Positions 50,421 through 64,000 are shown, numbered from the stretch's first letter. The stretch is 64,000 nucleotides of DNA from Hyalella azteca (GCF_000764305.2 NW_025945836.1:46027-110026); one strand, 5' to 3'. Notes: a model not told the origin generated them from the letters alone. Program-made: numbers and translations.

Positions 50421-53400
50421 CAAATGCTTCGCGGTGCAGGAGTCTACGAACAACTTAAAGGAGTAGGAAAACGGCACTGTGAAGAAAGCTGCACAGTTCT
50501 GGCCAGGATATACGGACTGGTTCGGCACCCACTCGTACTGACCGGCAGGCCCGGGCCAGCGACCGTTCGATTCATAGCTCCAGTTCCCGTTCATGTAGTA
50601 AACACCGGCCCAGAAGAAATGTCCCGAATTTGGTCCTGATGTTGAATAATAAAATGTTGAAATAAATAAATAAATATATTATCATTATGTTAAAAAATGG
50701 CGTACTAATTTAGAAGATTATTTACAACCTCAGCAGCATGATTTTCGACCCATTAGAATTTTTTATATATTAAAAATTGAATAATTTTTTATTATCGTGT
50801 TAATAATTTGTATGCCGCTCCATCTTAAAATAAACGCAATTACGCAGTCATATATTTGGCAAACATTAAAGACTGCACTTTGATTCAATGCAACCGGATA
50901 TGAATAGGAAAAATGTTCAATTGTTCCATTTGAAAAACGTACAAGTTTTACAGACTACTTATAAGAACTAACCATTAAAAAAGTCTTGAATATTTATGTT
51001 ATATATGTTAAATAAATCATACGAATCAGTTGTACATGAAATTGGGATTTCTTTCGCATTTAAATTTAATTTGAAGTCTATGTGATCCATCATTGTTCAT
51101 TTCGAGCTAAAAAATGCACGCGAGTTTGTGCCCTTGAAACTAACTCTGTGCCATTTTGGGGGGAAGGGAGGCATTCGGTTATTTGAAAATTTAACATTTT
51201 TATACGATTATTATAAAATTTTTAAGCCCTCAGTACAGTACACATAGCGGCCTAATTATATGTTGCGGCCAATTCCTGGTTTGTGATTGGTGAATTTAGC
51301 TTAAAAAGCCGTCAGTAATTGGCTGATGGAGTTAAGAATAGTAACTATTTTCAATGTTCTGCCCCCGATGTATTTACTTCTTACCGTTAGTCGCTAGAAG
51401 GTAGGCCATCAGGGCGAGGAAGTTGTCATGTGTCGTGGGTGAAGCCAGTTGCGCCCCAAGGGACTGGCAATAAGCCCGCGCTTGGCAGAGCGCCAGCGTT
51501 GTCATGTTGAAGTACATGCAGCCGAACGGGTGTTGCACGAAGGGCGGAGTGCAGCTAGTCAGCGGTGGTACATCTTGCAATACAATACGAATTATTCAAC
51601 AGATTTGAACGGAAATTAAAATCAGAGTTCAATTAATCACTCAGGAAAAAATCATAAGGAATAAATAATTACTTACAATAAACATAACAGTGAGCGAACA
51701 TAGCACTGATACATCATTTTCCCGGACCTACCTGGGTCAAGATGACCCACATAAGCACATGCACAAAATCACTGACCTTACTGATGAAGGGATATAGTTT
51801 AATTATCTATGTTTCTTTTCAAATCGATCGATTACGAATCTCACTCACGCAAGTGGTTAAAGTGCACATGTAACGCATTTTCGCTCAAGCACTTCTTTGT
51901 GTTTGATTTTGTTTTCGATTCGAGCGATAGTTAGTATTCTAACTTATATTTTGTTATCATACAATCTAATTTCAGAAACTTGATGTTATAGATTTTTATC
52001 TAGAAAATTAAGTTCGTGTGAAGAGTTATTTAAATAATGGCAAAAACATTCCTGCATATTTTTCTTGACCGTGTGTGTGGTGCCCAGAGCTAAGCAGCGC
52101 TACTTTGAAATGTAGCGGCCGCTACCGCTACCGCTACAATTGCTTAAATGTAGCGGCTACTGCCCACCTCTGGCTAACAACTAACATGTTGACACTAGTA
52201 ACACGCTGAGGTTGACAACATTACACCGAAATCTTTTGTACAGTTTTTTTCTGTAATTTATATTATGGATGTATCATGCTGGTTTTTAAATAATATTTAA
52301 TACTATTAAGTAAAATCTAAAGGCTTTATCTATAAATGTAGCGGTCGCGCTGTGGCGGCAAAACCTCGTTTCGCTACTTATATGTGTATCGGGCGCTACC
52401 GCTACCGCTGCAATTGCTTAAAAGTAGCGCCGCTACCGCTACCGCTACTTGAAATGTGTTTTCCTCACAGGAAGTGAGGAAAAACAAGAGATGGCATAGA
52501 GTTTCCATGTAGGAAAAAGAGGAATGGAAGGGATAGTAGGAGATGAAGAGTCGCATTGCGCATAATTAGGTTGGTTAGGTGTATGTATAGTTGCGTTTAG
52601 GTTAAGTGGAGAAGTGAGAGAATTTATGCCTATGAACAAAACATTTGTGATGTATCGACTTATAGTAAAGGCTTCGAAAGTACGTTGCCACATTTGATTC
52701 TCATTGAAACCTACCATTAGCTAGGTTGACCAAGCCACGCTCGGTGCACGTCAGGTTGAGGTTCGGGCAGAAAGTGTCAGGAATCATGTCTCCTTCGTGG
52801 AGAGTTTTGTTGTCGTGAAGGCAAACTGCGGAATTGCAAGAAACATTTCAGTTAGCTGAGCTTCGTTTTCCATCCATTACGCTTCGACATGAATAAATTG
52901 TGTCAACCATTCTATCAACCACCGTTAATGTGATCAACCCCACTTTGTATTTTTATGTAATACAAGCACATATTTATTATGTTTTCAGAATGTTAAGAAC
53001 CGAATGCATAATATGCGGACTAAAAAATTATTATTTTTATCCGTAAAATATGTGCGTCAAGAAGTCATCAAGACGTAGGTAATGGGAATAGTTTTAACGT
53101 GTTTTGTGTTAGTTGCTATATATATATATATCAAATTCAAGAGAAGATGAAGATCATTTTAATTACATATGCCACGTACGGCAATTTCAAATTCGCACTT
53201 TGAAGTAGAAATGTCAGAACGACTAATTTTGATTGGTCCAGGAAGATATGTAATAACAAAAGGTATTACGGATTCACTTTAGCTCTAGAGCCTACTTTCC
53301 AGAGAACTTGCAAAAGTTCGACACAATCAAGAGGACTGAATTGGTAGCTGAAATGTGTCAGAAAGACGTATCGCTTCTGACTATGCCGCAATATGAACTC

Positions 53401-53805
53401 AGTTGCGAGCTATAAGTTCTTGACAGCAAACTCACATATTGTTTTACTGATATGTATAATTATGAAATAATGAATAACAAATTTTTGATGCATACCGTGG
53501 GAATAGAAGCATTTGTAACCTGGGGTTTGCTCTCCTTCAAGGTCCGATGCGTTAACGTGGCCGAAAACACAGCCTTTTGGTCCAAAGCAGAAGAGGTTTG
53601 CCAGTCCGTCTTTAGTTGCTAAAATGCTACACAGAATCTCTTCTTTAACATCAACATCAGAGACGTTGTAGCCGCTTAAACCTGTGAAATTTAGCGAGAA
53701 AGGTACCCATTTTCGTGGCATTTTTTCGGTTGATGCGCAGAAGTCAAGCAGTGCAATGACGAGCGTCACCACCGCTACTGTGGCACTCATGGACACCCTC
53801 ATCAT
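50388..53805 (-). CDS. Secreted C-type lectin, four exons
   Basis: My splicing gives exon 1 53805-53496, exon 2 52825-52715, exon 3 51573-51385 and exon 4 50635-50388. All introns are phase 1 and GT-AG (donors GTATGC, GTAGGT, GTAAGA). Total 285 residues. Residues 1-25 are a signal peptide (MMRVSMSATVAVVTLVIALL then DFCAS). Exons 1-2 form a cysteine-rich, N-glycosylatable N-terminal region (NVS, NAS and NKT sequons; CLHDNKTLHEGD, DTFCPN). Exons 3-4 form the C-type lectin domain: CTPPF, GCMYF, CQARAYCQSLGAQLA, FFWAG, RWPGPAGQYEWVPNQ, NCAAFF and terminal Cys pairs. VPNQ stands where sugar-binding members have EPN or QPD, so ligand is uncertain. Likely extracellular innate-immune or adhesion role. 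The stop lies in a minisatellite. Confidence 0.88.
52085..52450. mobile_element. Rearranged hAT-type MITE in lectin intron 2
   Basis: 52085-52172 has both termini of the family at 35161 (CAGAGCTAAGCAGCGCTAC and the complement of CAGAGGTGGGCAGTAGC) with almost no interior. 52173-52450 is the inverted interior of the same family ('aaaccagcatgataaat' complement) followed by GCTACCGCTACC repeats. No 8-bp duplication was found around 52085-52172. Confidence 0.65.
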
Positions 53806-54186
53806 GAGCGACTGAAGTTAATGTATATTTATTTAATAATTTGACGCAATACTCGAATAATCTGCTGGTAGATAAAAATAGTTATTAGTTAATAGTTAAT
53901 TTTACACAGTAAAAGTTGTAAGGTTTACATAAGGACGACTCCAATTAGATTCGGAAATTAACCCAAACTACCACCGATCTTTACCAAGGGAGAAATGAAA
54001 GCATAATAAACAAATATTTATTGAATAAAACACGCTAATTGAACACTGACACGATGAATGGGTGAAAAGATCCTAGTTACTAAAACTAAACCAGAAAAAC
54101 TACGAACCTGGGCATGGGCTAGGTGACACAAAGTAACGAAGATGAACAGCAATGGAAGGGTGGAATGCACGGCAATGTGGGCACAC

Positions 54187-54345
54187 AGCAATGGTAGTAA
54201 ATAGCAATGATAGTAAACAGCAACGATAGTAAACAGCAATGATACTACACAGCAATGATAGTAAACAGCAACGATAGTAAACAGTAATGATAGTACACAG
54301 CAATGATAGTAAACAGCAATTATATTAAACAGCAATGATAGTACA
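54187..54345. repeat. 16-bp minisatellite upstream of the lectin gene
   Basis: About ten copies of 'agcaatgatagtaaac' and variants with a 16-bp period. Immediately after it, 'gatgg..cactgg.ctgatgg' and 'tgcacagc' occur twice. Confidence 0.85.
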
Positions 54346-54349
54346 GCCA

Positions 54350-57300
54350 CGATGGGACACTGGACTGATGGTGCACAGCCCGATGGGCACTGGGCTGATG
54401 GTGCACAGCAATAACTACTGTACTCGGGTTGAGACTCGACTGGTGCAGGTACTGGAGTCCGGAAGTACTGTCAAGGCCGGCCTAAATAGGAGCCGTATTT
54501 GCTGGCCGGGCAAAGAGTCGGTCCTACCGAACAATGTTCAGCTGGACTATAAATAATAATATTATACCACGGAACAATTTTATCTAACACAACACATCAA
54601 TACATTCAAAGAATTCAAACACTATATTCAAAACTCGACCATTAAATTAATGTGCAAATGCACCAACGCCTATCTAATAGGGACGCTACTGGTACACTCA
54701 CTAATATATAGTGACAGTAGGTACGCACCGACCAAGTGACAGCAATCTTACTTGGTTAAGATGAGGCGCGTCACCGACTGAAGTATTGGCGCCCCACAGC
54801 AATCGAATGAGACGAACTAACCCGGGCTTCAGGCCGGTAACGCCACGTCAGCATATAGCATGGCTGACAACCCTAAAAGCAGCCGTAAAACATACGACAC
54901 AAAAAAATTAAAATAGCTGGAATCCTATGGTTCGTATGGTCATGGTTCGTTCAAATACCAAAATCTGACGAGAAACATCGTGAGGAAGCTTGACCAGCTA
55001 CTCTTTTCGGTTATATTAAGCAGATTTGGCCCATCAGGCCATGGACTCCCGAAAAATGCTTCTATATAACAGCGGAATACAGCAGATTGCCGATTAGCGC
55101 CGGATTCACTGCAAAGGCTACTCGATAGATTGCGGGGCGACCCAATATGGAATTCGAATTGCGAGTGCGTAATTTAACAAATATAATCACGAAATATCAA
55201 CGTTATAATAGTGATTATATAATAAATTAAAGATATCATGCAATATTGATTAAGCGCATTTAGAATATGCACATGCTTTATAGTTTTCATCGTTGGTATT
55301 TGTTTTGCCGCAATTACAGAGGCAGTTGTGAAGTCATCGGATATGAAACATACAGCCGTTCGAAAAGTCTTTGTTATTGGAGAGCCAAGTAAACGTTTAG
55401 TCAATAATTATTTCGAACTTGTTTATCATTTTTATTAATATATGTGTGCAAAAGGTGCGCCAAAACGTTAACCTGGAGCTTATGTCATAGACGTGCTTTG
55501 AGCAAAATAAGTTACATAATAATTCTACTTATACCGACTAAAATCAAGTATTAATTGGCGGTACGGGGAATGCTTGAACACCAACACCTTGTTCAAAGTT
55601 GATCAGTTATTCATGCAACCAGTTATGCAACCCTCCGTTAGCACTCAACCTGCAGGTGGTGATCGTAGATGATGGGGATTTTTATTCTCCACATGTTCAA
55701 CTATCCCTTCTGTGAGGAATAACAGAAATAATTGATATCTAGAAAATTTAGGCACACAAGTGCCTTTTAATTAAGTCATGATATAGAAAGTTAGGTCAAA
55801 TAGCTTATATAATTTTCCAATGCATGCGTGCTACGGTGCTACGTGGTCAAGTTGGCACGGTCTGATGCGATCTCGGGTTCGAGTCCTCCTTCGGTCGAAC
55901 GTTTCTTCTAGCGGAGAAATAAAAGTAAGAGAAAAGAAAAGGTTGCCAATAGTATCTCTATATTTAAATAATGCAGGTAATTAAAATAAGATGCTCATAT
56001 AATGTAACTGTCACGGTAATAAAGGGCAATCCGATCGTATATCAACATGATGGGACATGTACAAAGAGCTGTGAGAATATCAATTATTATTTAATTTTAC
56101 ATTAATTGATGCAATGCATTTTCTTTCGAGTTGTTAACCCATATCCCCATAATATCACTAAAGGTACGCTTAGGCTTTGACTAAAATCATGCATATAAAC
56201 TGTTACTCATGTATTTCCGAATACTTTAATCTGAATGTTGAGAAATCTCAAATACTTAAAATTGTAACATTTTATGTCTTACACGAACTATTTAACTAGC
56301 ATTAAATATGAGAGAAGGTTCGTCTATATGTGGAAAAAGTTTTTATGATAATTTTCAAAATAATTATTTATCACAAGCTGCCTTATTATCCGTCGTATGT
56401 GCCGTGAGACTCCCTCATAGAAGAGCTCATATTTACGCTTCAATAGTAGCTTGAATTACGCACTCCGGCTGGCTGAGTGACGTTTTACGCGCCTGTGCCA
56501 ACTTTTTTCGGGACAAGCCGGAATAGACCCTTTGGCGAGTTGATTGTACCTACACTGTAATATGGTTGAGTGTAATAGTGCATTTTGTCAGGAGAAGTTA
56601 CAACAAGAGACGTTATTCAATTTTGAGAGACGTTATAAAAAATTTAGGTTTGAAATTTCAGCTTGGAATATGCATTGAGCCATGGCATTGATGAAATAAT
56701 ATCTCCTGGATTGAATTGCGGACCTAGAGAAGTGGCTAATTTAAGAGATTAATGCATGGTATGGTTATTTTTTTTTTTTCTGAAAAGGACTGTTACATTA
56801 AAAACTATTATTGTGCAATTGTTTACTGTCAACGCAATTCAATAATGTTATTATTGTTGTTATATTTTAGATTGTTAACAGTGTAATTCTTTACAATGAT
56901 AACACCGTCAATTTATTTTACAGTCATGAACTGAATCAATCAATTGGCCAAAAAGATTTACCTGAGATTATAGCAGAAGCGTAAAAAATTGTGATATTTA
57001 ATTCGGCAAATTATGTCCCATCAGACTACGAAATAAAAAGGAGCAATTTTGTACACAAAATTTGTACGGGCATTTAGAATGAAAGAAAAATTGCTTCTTC
57101 CTACGCCTGCAACACTCAAAATCCGTTTAACATATCCTGAACATTCCAGATTTTAGAAACAATGACAAGAAATATCCCTAAGACCTTCATATTCTAAATT
57201 CCTTCGTGGAAATTCTTCGAATACCTCACCAGTTCACTATCATCCAAAATAAAGCAAAACGAGAAAATGACACAAAATGTATCTCTTCCCGCTGAAAAAA

Positions 57301-59640
57301 ATGTCGGTTTCTTGGAGGCACTACGGAGCTTCCAATTCGAAACCCGTTCGGCAACAAATGACCTGCCTTATAGCAGATTGATATATATGACAAGGCTTGC
57401 TGAATTTTATCAACCAATGAGCAGGCGAGCTTCATCTTTTGTATTTGACGTCGTCTCGGCAACGAGCAAACAAATACCGTGTCGCTGTCTTTGGTAACTG
57501 GCCAAGGGAAGGCACTTTTAGATAATATATCTCAAACGATTTGTTAATTTTTATGTCTGTAAGTTCTTGAAACTAAATTCTAAGTATGATTTCGCAGCAA
57601 AATTGTGAATACAATCAAATTGCAGTGAACCAAGGATCTGGAAACAACCTGTGTCTTAAAAATAAAGTCGAAGGCCTGTATTTTCTGAAGGCCTGTATTT
57701 TCCCAGACATAGTGACCCTCAAGCTGAGCATTGGGAAATTGCTGCATAGAAATTAAATACAAAAGTTAGGAGCACGAAGCCATACAAAATTTAAAGTTTC
57801 TTCTATAACAAATTTTGTACATATTACATGAGTTTGCCTCTTCCTATCTCCCTTTTCTAATTCAAACTAGACCTGTTTTTTTGGGAATATTGAATCCTAT
57901 TTTTCAATCTAAGACCGTTCAAAAAAAGACAGGACAGACAAGAAAAACGCCGTGCAAACAAAAGAAATATCATCATTATTTTACAAAAAGAACAGCAGAT
58001 TTGATCATGGAAATGCTCGACAGTAATTCCTCGGAAGATTACTCACAAAGATTTTGATCAGACTCAACTTGTCTAGGAACAATTAGTGAAATTTGCTTCG
58101 ATTAACTTTTAACACAAAACTTTTGAGCCTTGATTGAGCCCTCAGAAATTAGTTAAGGTATAAAACAAATCACGCTTGAGGCTAGATAACAATCACCGAC
58201 TTTAAAAGTAGTTAGACAAATCTAATGCTGCGTAAAATGTGGCCTGCGCTCAACATTTAACAGAATTTCATGATACTGCTATAGAACTCTATTTCAAATT
58301 GCGAGCATAAAAGAAATATTGCGGTTGCACCAGCGAATACATTTGGAGCTGGAAATTTCCCATTATTAAATACATTATTGAAGGTAGGTGAGAAATTTTA
58401 CCGGACACTATTTGATGGTACACATACTTTGCTTCCTAAGATACTATTTCCGGACTATTTTACCACGTTTTTTCTTATTTTCGCTTCGTGTCTGTCTGTC
58501 TGTCATCAGAAATTAAAACCTCAATTTAGAGCACTTCTGAAGATCCTAGCAACTTGAAATTTGGCGTGCATGCTTATGCTGCCTAACAATTCAAGAATTG
58601 ATCATCAGGAGTAATAACTTAAAAACAATTTTAAATTAAAAAAAAATACAAAAAAACACTAGAATTCACGTTTGGGAATCGATTTTTTTTTCGAACATCC
58701 AGAGTTGCCAACGCTGGAAAATCATTTGAATTGCTAAACTAAAACGCAGAGAATAAATATATATAAAAACATTTTTTTAAAACCACGTTTTTCTGGTGGT
58801 TACAAAACTAAAAACAATGGAATAAAACAAATGAAAAAACTTTAAAAAACACGTTTTCTTAACGGACAAAAAAGAAACACATTTACTCACTCATAACATT
58901 ACATAACATTTTCCATAACTTTAATGTTATGTAAGAGTTAATGTTATTCTTTTTTCTCCGTTGAAAACGTGGTTTTTTAAAGTTTTTTTATTTGTTTTTC
59001 AAGCCTAATATTAATGTTTATTACAATCTTACCAAGTATATTTTTAGCGCATTAATTGTACTCGCTGCACAATCAGGTTTAATATATTATGTTCGATAAT
59101 AATTCAACATTTACGATGCAATTCAGAAAGACGAAGCGTGCCAAACCAGACTCGACAGAAAATATTTTTACACTGTGGAATCATGTTTGTCAGAGACATG
59201 CTGTACTACTTACTCATCGGTCGAACAGACTCCATTATAAACTTTTGCAGACACTTCGACGAACACAGCTGCAGCCACCCCAACTTTTCCGATAAAGATA
59301 AAGTTTGGTCGTAATAAGCTGCTAGCTGAGTGCATGAAAAGCCTGTCATGGTCATCGTCCATTCCAAAAGACCGTGCATTGTCCAAATCGCATAATGGTG
59401 ACTACTGCGAATAATAGGTAGAAACTTCATCGATGTCGAAAGCTGCTCGGCGGGAATACCACCTACCCTGTCAAAATTTACGCGCGGCTATCCTTCCGAT
59501 TTCGGTTGCGACTCTCGCATTAGAGATGAATCAGATGCGAAATGGCCGCCTCTTCTATTTAGCCGCCAAATAGGAGCTATTTTGAGTAGTTTCGTGGAAA
59601 AAAATATAAGGGTCAAATGACACACGAAATCAGTGGCTGG
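54350..59640. other. No recognised gene; scattered repeats
   Basis: The region lies 5' of the lectin gene. 55841-55945 has pol III-type A and B boxes (TGGTCAAGTTGG, GGTTCGAGTCC) only 32 bp apart, followed by an A/G-rich tail, and is SINE-like. 58489-58504 is a (GTCT)n run followed by 'aacttgaaatttggcgtgca', similar in kind to a (GTCT)n run near 32020. 58826-58998 is an inverted repeat with ~50-bp arms ('actttaaaaaacacgttttc'). The rest is AT-rich with no supported exon. Confidence 0.4.
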
Positions 59641-59662
59641 TCAGGCCACCATTGGCTTACTA

Positions 59663-60936
59663 TGCATGACAGATGACCTAGATCTCTAGGTTCAATGCAT
59701 GACAGATGACCTAGATCTCTAGGTTCCATGCATGACAGATGGCCTATATCTCTAGGTTCCATGCATGACAGATGATCAAATGCTTCGCGGTGCAGGAGTC
59801 TACGAACAACTTAAAGGAGTAGGAAAACGGCACTGTGAAGAAAGCAGCACAGTTCTGGCCAGGATATACGGACTGGTTCGGGACCCACTCGTACTGACCG
59901 GCAGGCCCAGGCCAGCGACCGTTCGATTCATAGCTCCAGTTCCCGTTGATGTAGTAAACACCGGCCCAGAAGAAATGTCCGGAATTTGGTCCTGATGTTG
60001 AAGAATAAAATGTTGAAATAAATCAAATAAATATATTATCATTATGTAAAAAAATAGCGTACTAATTTAGTAGGTTATTTACAACCTCGGCAGCATGATT
60101 TTCGACCCATTAGAAACTATCTAAATAAATAGCCCTCTATTTGGCAACTAAATTTATTCGCTAAATACAAAAATTACTCTGAGATTTTTTGAAATATAAA
60201 AATTGAACTATTTTTGTATTATCGTGTTAATAATTTGCATGCCGCTCCATCACAAAATAAAAGCAATTACGCAGTCAAAATTTTGGCAAACATTAAAGAC
60301 TGCACTTTGATTCAACGCAACCGGATATGAATAGGAAAAATGTTCAATAGTTCGAGTTGAAAAACGTACAAGTTTTACAAACTACTTATAAGAACTAACC
60401 ATTAAAAAATCCTGAATATATATGTTATGTATGTTAAATAAATCATACGAATCAGTTGTACATGAAATTGGTATTTCGTTTGAATTTAAATTTATTTTTG
60501 GAATCCATGTGATCCATCATAGTTCATTTCGAGCTAAAAAATGTACGCGAGTTTGTGCCCTTGAAACTAACTGCGCCATTTTGGGGGGAAGTTGGATTAT
60601 TTGAAAATTTTACATTTTTATATGATTATTATAAAATTTTTAAGCCCTCAGTACAGTACACGTAGCGGCCTAATTATACGTATGTTGCGGCCAATTCCTG
60701 GTCTTTGATTGGTGAATTTAGCTTAAAAAGCCGTCAGTAACTGGCTGATGGAGTTAAGAATAGTAACTATTTACAATGTTCTGCTCCCGATGTATTTATT
60801 TCTTACCGTTAGTCGCTAGAAGGTAGGCCATCAGGGCGAGGAAGTTGTCATGTGTCGTGGGTGAAGCCAGTTGCGCCCCAAGGGACTGGCAATAAGCCCG
60901 CGCTTGGCAGAGCGCCAGCGTTGTCATGTTGAAGTA
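59663..60936 (-). pseudogene. Partial duplicate of the C-type lectin gene
   Basis: It aligns with about 50300-51547. Included are a few 33-bp units, a complete exon 4 with intact frame and stop (59994 down to about 59749), the intron, and the 3' part of exon 3 from its donor (60807) to 60936, where homology stops in mid-exon. No signal peptide, exon 2 or exon 3 start is present, so it cannot make a lectin alone. Exon 4 has few changes from the parent (for example Met to Ile in YYMNG). The intron carries an extra ~75-bp stretch near 60120-60195. Confidence 0.85.
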
Positions 60937-61119
60937 ACGTTTATACCTGACCGACAGCGTCTACTAGCTAGAGCTAGCAGCACCGTGTACCGTGTACACG
61001 ATCGTTCACTGCGTGTACATGTAACACGTTTGTACCTAGCGCCCTCTGACAGACACTCGTGCCTCCTTATCCTTGCCACGCTTTGCTTGAAAAATGTGTT
61101 TCATAAAGTGTGATTAAAA

Positions 61120-61495
61120 AAAACTCCGATATTGTCGGAAAAAGTATCCTCTTCACGCTAAAAAAAGTACAAAAAATCAGTGGTCTATGGCTGACATTAA
61201 TATTGCAATTTATTTACTTATTTACTTAATTTACTGACGTGAGGTGGCAGCCGGCAAGCAGGCGGCTGCTGTAGCACATGTGTGGGGCAGCGAGCCTCTC
61301 TATACAACAGCTTCATCAACATTCATTTGCAACCCTCTCAAGCGAAATAAACTTCCAGCCATGAATAAAGCTAGCGTCTAAGCGTATTATTACGTAGTAT
61401 TATTATCAAATATTTTGATAATAATATAATAACCATTAAATTATTATTAAGAGAACGAGTCCCAAAACTCATGTGAAGCAGTCTCATTGAAATTA
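61120..61495. other. No gene recognised
   Basis: AT-rich linker between the lectin duplicate and the non-LTR element. Confidence 0.4.
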
Positions 61496-61496
61496 A

Positions 61497-62925
61497 CGTA
61501 ATAACAGCTTATTCTATTGAATAAGCTCCACCGGTATGGTATTAGAGAGCCTTTCCTTTTGCTTATCCAGTCTTACCTAGCGAATAGAGAGCAGTTTGTC
61601 GCATTGAATGATTTCAAATCCCCTATAGGACTCATCAATATAGGTGTACCAAAGGGCTCTGTAGTTGAGCCTTTATTTTTTAATATTTTTATCAATGATA
61701 TCGCCTCGTCTTTTAACGGGAACTGCAAGCTTTTTGCCGACGATGCCGTTCTATATGTCTAGAGAAGTTCCTACTGTGAAGCGTGTGATTATATTTCTGA
61801 GCTAACAGAGAATTTGTCTAGATGGCTCTTAAAGAACAGGCTTGTGGCTCATACAGATAAGACGAAGTTGATACTCTTTACTCCCAGACCCGTTTCCTTT
61901 CTACGTGACATCACCCTCAATGGGACAGTTTTAGAATGGGTCGATGATTTTAAATATCTTGGTTTAATAATCGACAACAAGTTTTCCTACAATAATCACA
62001 TTAACTACGTCTGTCAGGGGCTGAGTAAAGCCCACGGAGTTTTGCGTGCTCTATCTAGTGTTTTAACTATTCCATCATTAAGAATGCTTTTTTACTCATT
62101 GTCCTTATCTAAACTATCAAACACGTTGCTTATCTGGGGTGGGGTACCTTTTAATTTAAAGAAACGGGTCATCACCTTAATCAATAAATCATTGCGTACA
62201 ATATTTCGGGTTATGGATGATGAAAACAATATCCCATTGACACGTACTAGTATGTTATATAAACAGTCGAAAATTTTAAAACTTGACGATATGTACAAAT
62301 TTCAGCTTTTAAAATTCACGAAAAGGGCACTTTTTCATGATGAACGTCTTTTTAATTCTGCATTCGCCTCTCCTGTTCCTCAACATTCCCATGACACCAG
62401 GGGCATGTCTTTTAACTTACCCCCGGTTCGGTTAGAAATTGAAAGAAACGGTAAAGTTTTTAATTGTATAAAATATTATAATAAATTGCCTGATGAGTTT
62501 AAAATAGATTGTTATAAATTCATATCAAAAACTGAATTCCGCGATTTTATTATTAATTTGATTTCGATTATCATGTAAGATTTTAGTAATTGTCTTTTTT
62601 AATAAGATTTTTGATAAATATTATGGCGTAAGTCAACATTGTTTTGACTTTTCGTCTTAGCTCATATCAGGTTTATTAAAGGTTAGTTTATAAGGATGTT
62701 TTTAACTTTAGGCACTTTCTGTTCCCTATTGACTTATCTCAGCATCATTATATGTTATTGTTCTATTGAGAGTAATATCGCCTATGTCGCCTGTGAAGCT
62801 TTTTAGCTTATATAGGCATTCACAAGGAAGCACTTTGTACTTTTTTTTAAATTTTCGATGGTCTCTTGTTATGTATAATTTGTGTGCTCCTCTGTGAATA
62901 AAGAATAACAATAAATAAATATCAG
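61497..62925 (+). mobile_element. Non-LTR retrotransposon, 5'-truncated
   Basis: The reverse-transcriptase frame starts mid-palm with LNKLHRYGIREPFLLLIQSY. It continues through GVPKGSVVEPLFFNIFINDI and KLFADDAVLY (FADD catalytic box), a TAG at about 61760, then RWLLKNRLVAHTDKTKLILF, FKYLGLIIDNKFSYNNHINY and LLIWGGVPFNLKKRV to a stop at 62576-62578. A 3' untranslated region with AATAAA and an (AATAA)n-type tail ends near 62925. Only one stop interrupts the frame, so it is fairly young. The clade was not determined (CR1/Rex/L2-like by motif style). Confidence 0.82.
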
Positions 62926-63210
62926 AATTCGATTAGCTAACCTAGCAATTTCTGGTTATTTGAACTACTCTGAATTAGATGCCAAATATGCATAATCAGA
63001 CTCGGAATTGATTGACCACAAATTTTGTTCAATATCAAAGATTTTGACACTTACCAATCATAGAAGACAATGATTGGCTTGGTATATAAGCACATGTAGG
63101 GAGCGGCAGCCAATCAACGATTGTTTGAGTAGGTCTCCATCGTGATCAGTTCGGTGGGCGGGTATAACAATCGTGTCCAGGCCCTCGCTCACTAGCCACA
63201 CGGCGCTGAA

Positions 63211-63400
63211 CAGGAGAGGTATTGTGTTGTATTGTATGGTATTGTGTTGTATTGTGTTGTATTGTGTGGTATTGTCTGGTATTGTGTTGTATTGTGTGGT
63301 ATTGTGTGGTATTGTGTTGTATTGTGTGGTATTTTGTGGTATTGTGTGGTATTGTGTTGTATTGTGTGGTATTGTGTGGTATTGTGTTGTATTGTGTTGA
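63211..63400. repeat. 10-bp satellite-like array
   Basis: About 18-19 copies of ATTGTGTTGT and ATTGTGTGGT alternate with a 10-bp period. Long open frames on both strands here are artefacts of the period. Confidence 0.92.
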
Positions 63401-63429
63401 AAATACGAATTTCATTTCAGATTTTTAGT

Positions 63430-64000
63430 TCATTTGCTTCGATTACGAACAATACACCATATGCCGAACCTATACTTAACCGACTCATATAGAGAAAAAT
63501 GCTTCAGAAATGAACGCAGCAATTTTCCGGTGACGCTTTTGTCTAGTTCACTTTCCTGTGCAAATTATTGTTGTCAAGTTTGGACGAAGCTTCAGAATCT
63601 TTACTTTGTCAGAATTTAGAGGAATAATGCCTCTGAGTTCGATGCGTTAGATTATTATTCGTTCGATAGTAAATTAAAAGTTGTGCAACATATGATCAAC
63701 ATAATGCAGGTATCGACTCCTTGAATAATTTTTTAAAATGGCCAATATAAACGATAATTTTTAAGTTTCTTGTTATTCTGTTTCAGTGGAAGTTAGGACT
63801 GTCGCGCCATCATGTAAAAAATCATGTATCGGGGCAAACTGTGAGAAAATTTCTTTATGGACATAATTTTCTACACTCATAAATATTTTATGATAACTAA
63901 TTCAACTATTTAGTTCAATGTCATTCCAAACCGAAATGTGAGAAAGAGAAGAGGAAATGTAATTTTTTCATAACAATACAGTGGATACTCCATAATTGAA
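63430..64000. other. No gene recognised
   Basis: AT-rich sequence with short frames only, up to the end of the window. Confidence 0.45.

Overview
The window is a piece of a large, AT-rich, intron-containing animal genome, most likely an arthropod. I cannot choose between a crustacean and an insect. The evidence is canonical GT-AG introns, a tandem C2H2 zinc-finger exon, a secreted C-type lectin of arthropod type, an exon of the mitochondrial DLST enzyme, and a dense mix of animal transposon classes. There are no prokaryotic operons and no CRISPR array.

Host genes are few. (1) A C2H2 zinc-finger gene on the minus strand: an 11-finger terminal exon (7763-9004) plus two candidate upstream exons at 20353-20224 and 20007-19886 whose splice phases match. 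The intron of about 10.9 kb between them would be filled with transposons. (2) One exon of DLST, the E2 subunit of 2-oxoglutarate dehydrogenase, at 37965-37714 on the minus strand, whose 3' end and splice donor are tandemly duplicated. (3) A complete four-exon C-type lectin gene on the minus strand (53805-50388, 285 codons by my splicing). Its stop codon lies inside a 33-bp minisatellite, and a partial copy of the gene sits at 59663-60936.

Most of the rest is mobile DNA. 0-7.6 kb: small repeats, a 254-bp MITE with 9-bp target duplications that carries CRE and CCAAT boxes, and a Nextera mate-pair junction adapter left in the assembly at 6079-6116. 9.4-11.3 kb: a decayed Jockey-like retrotransposon. 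11.63-15.57 kb: an element with long inverted repeats, AG...CT termini and a 6-bp target duplication, as in Polinton/Maverick elements, with later insertions in it. 16.54-19.73 kb: two Penelope-like copies joined head to head inside one 14-bp target duplication. 20.4-24.6 kb: older repeats. 24.6-35.1 kb: a nested stack of TA-flanked elements, probably pogo-like. 35.16-36.02 kb: a hAT-type MITE with a perfect 8-bp target duplication. 38.96-39.18 kb: a 222-bp miniature foldback made only of Penelope 3' ends. 39.6-45.2 kb: Gypsy, Jockey-like and CR1-like fragments. 61.5-62.9 kb: another non-LTR element.

The most unusual items are the Penelope-like inverted dimers and their miniature derivative, with a hammerhead-like core; the Polinton-like element; the CRE-bearing MITE; the DLST splice-donor duplication; the minisatellite that overlaps the lectin C-terminus; and the sequencing-adapter artefact. 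Boundaries were read by eye, so repeat edges may be off by several bases unless a target duplication is stated.
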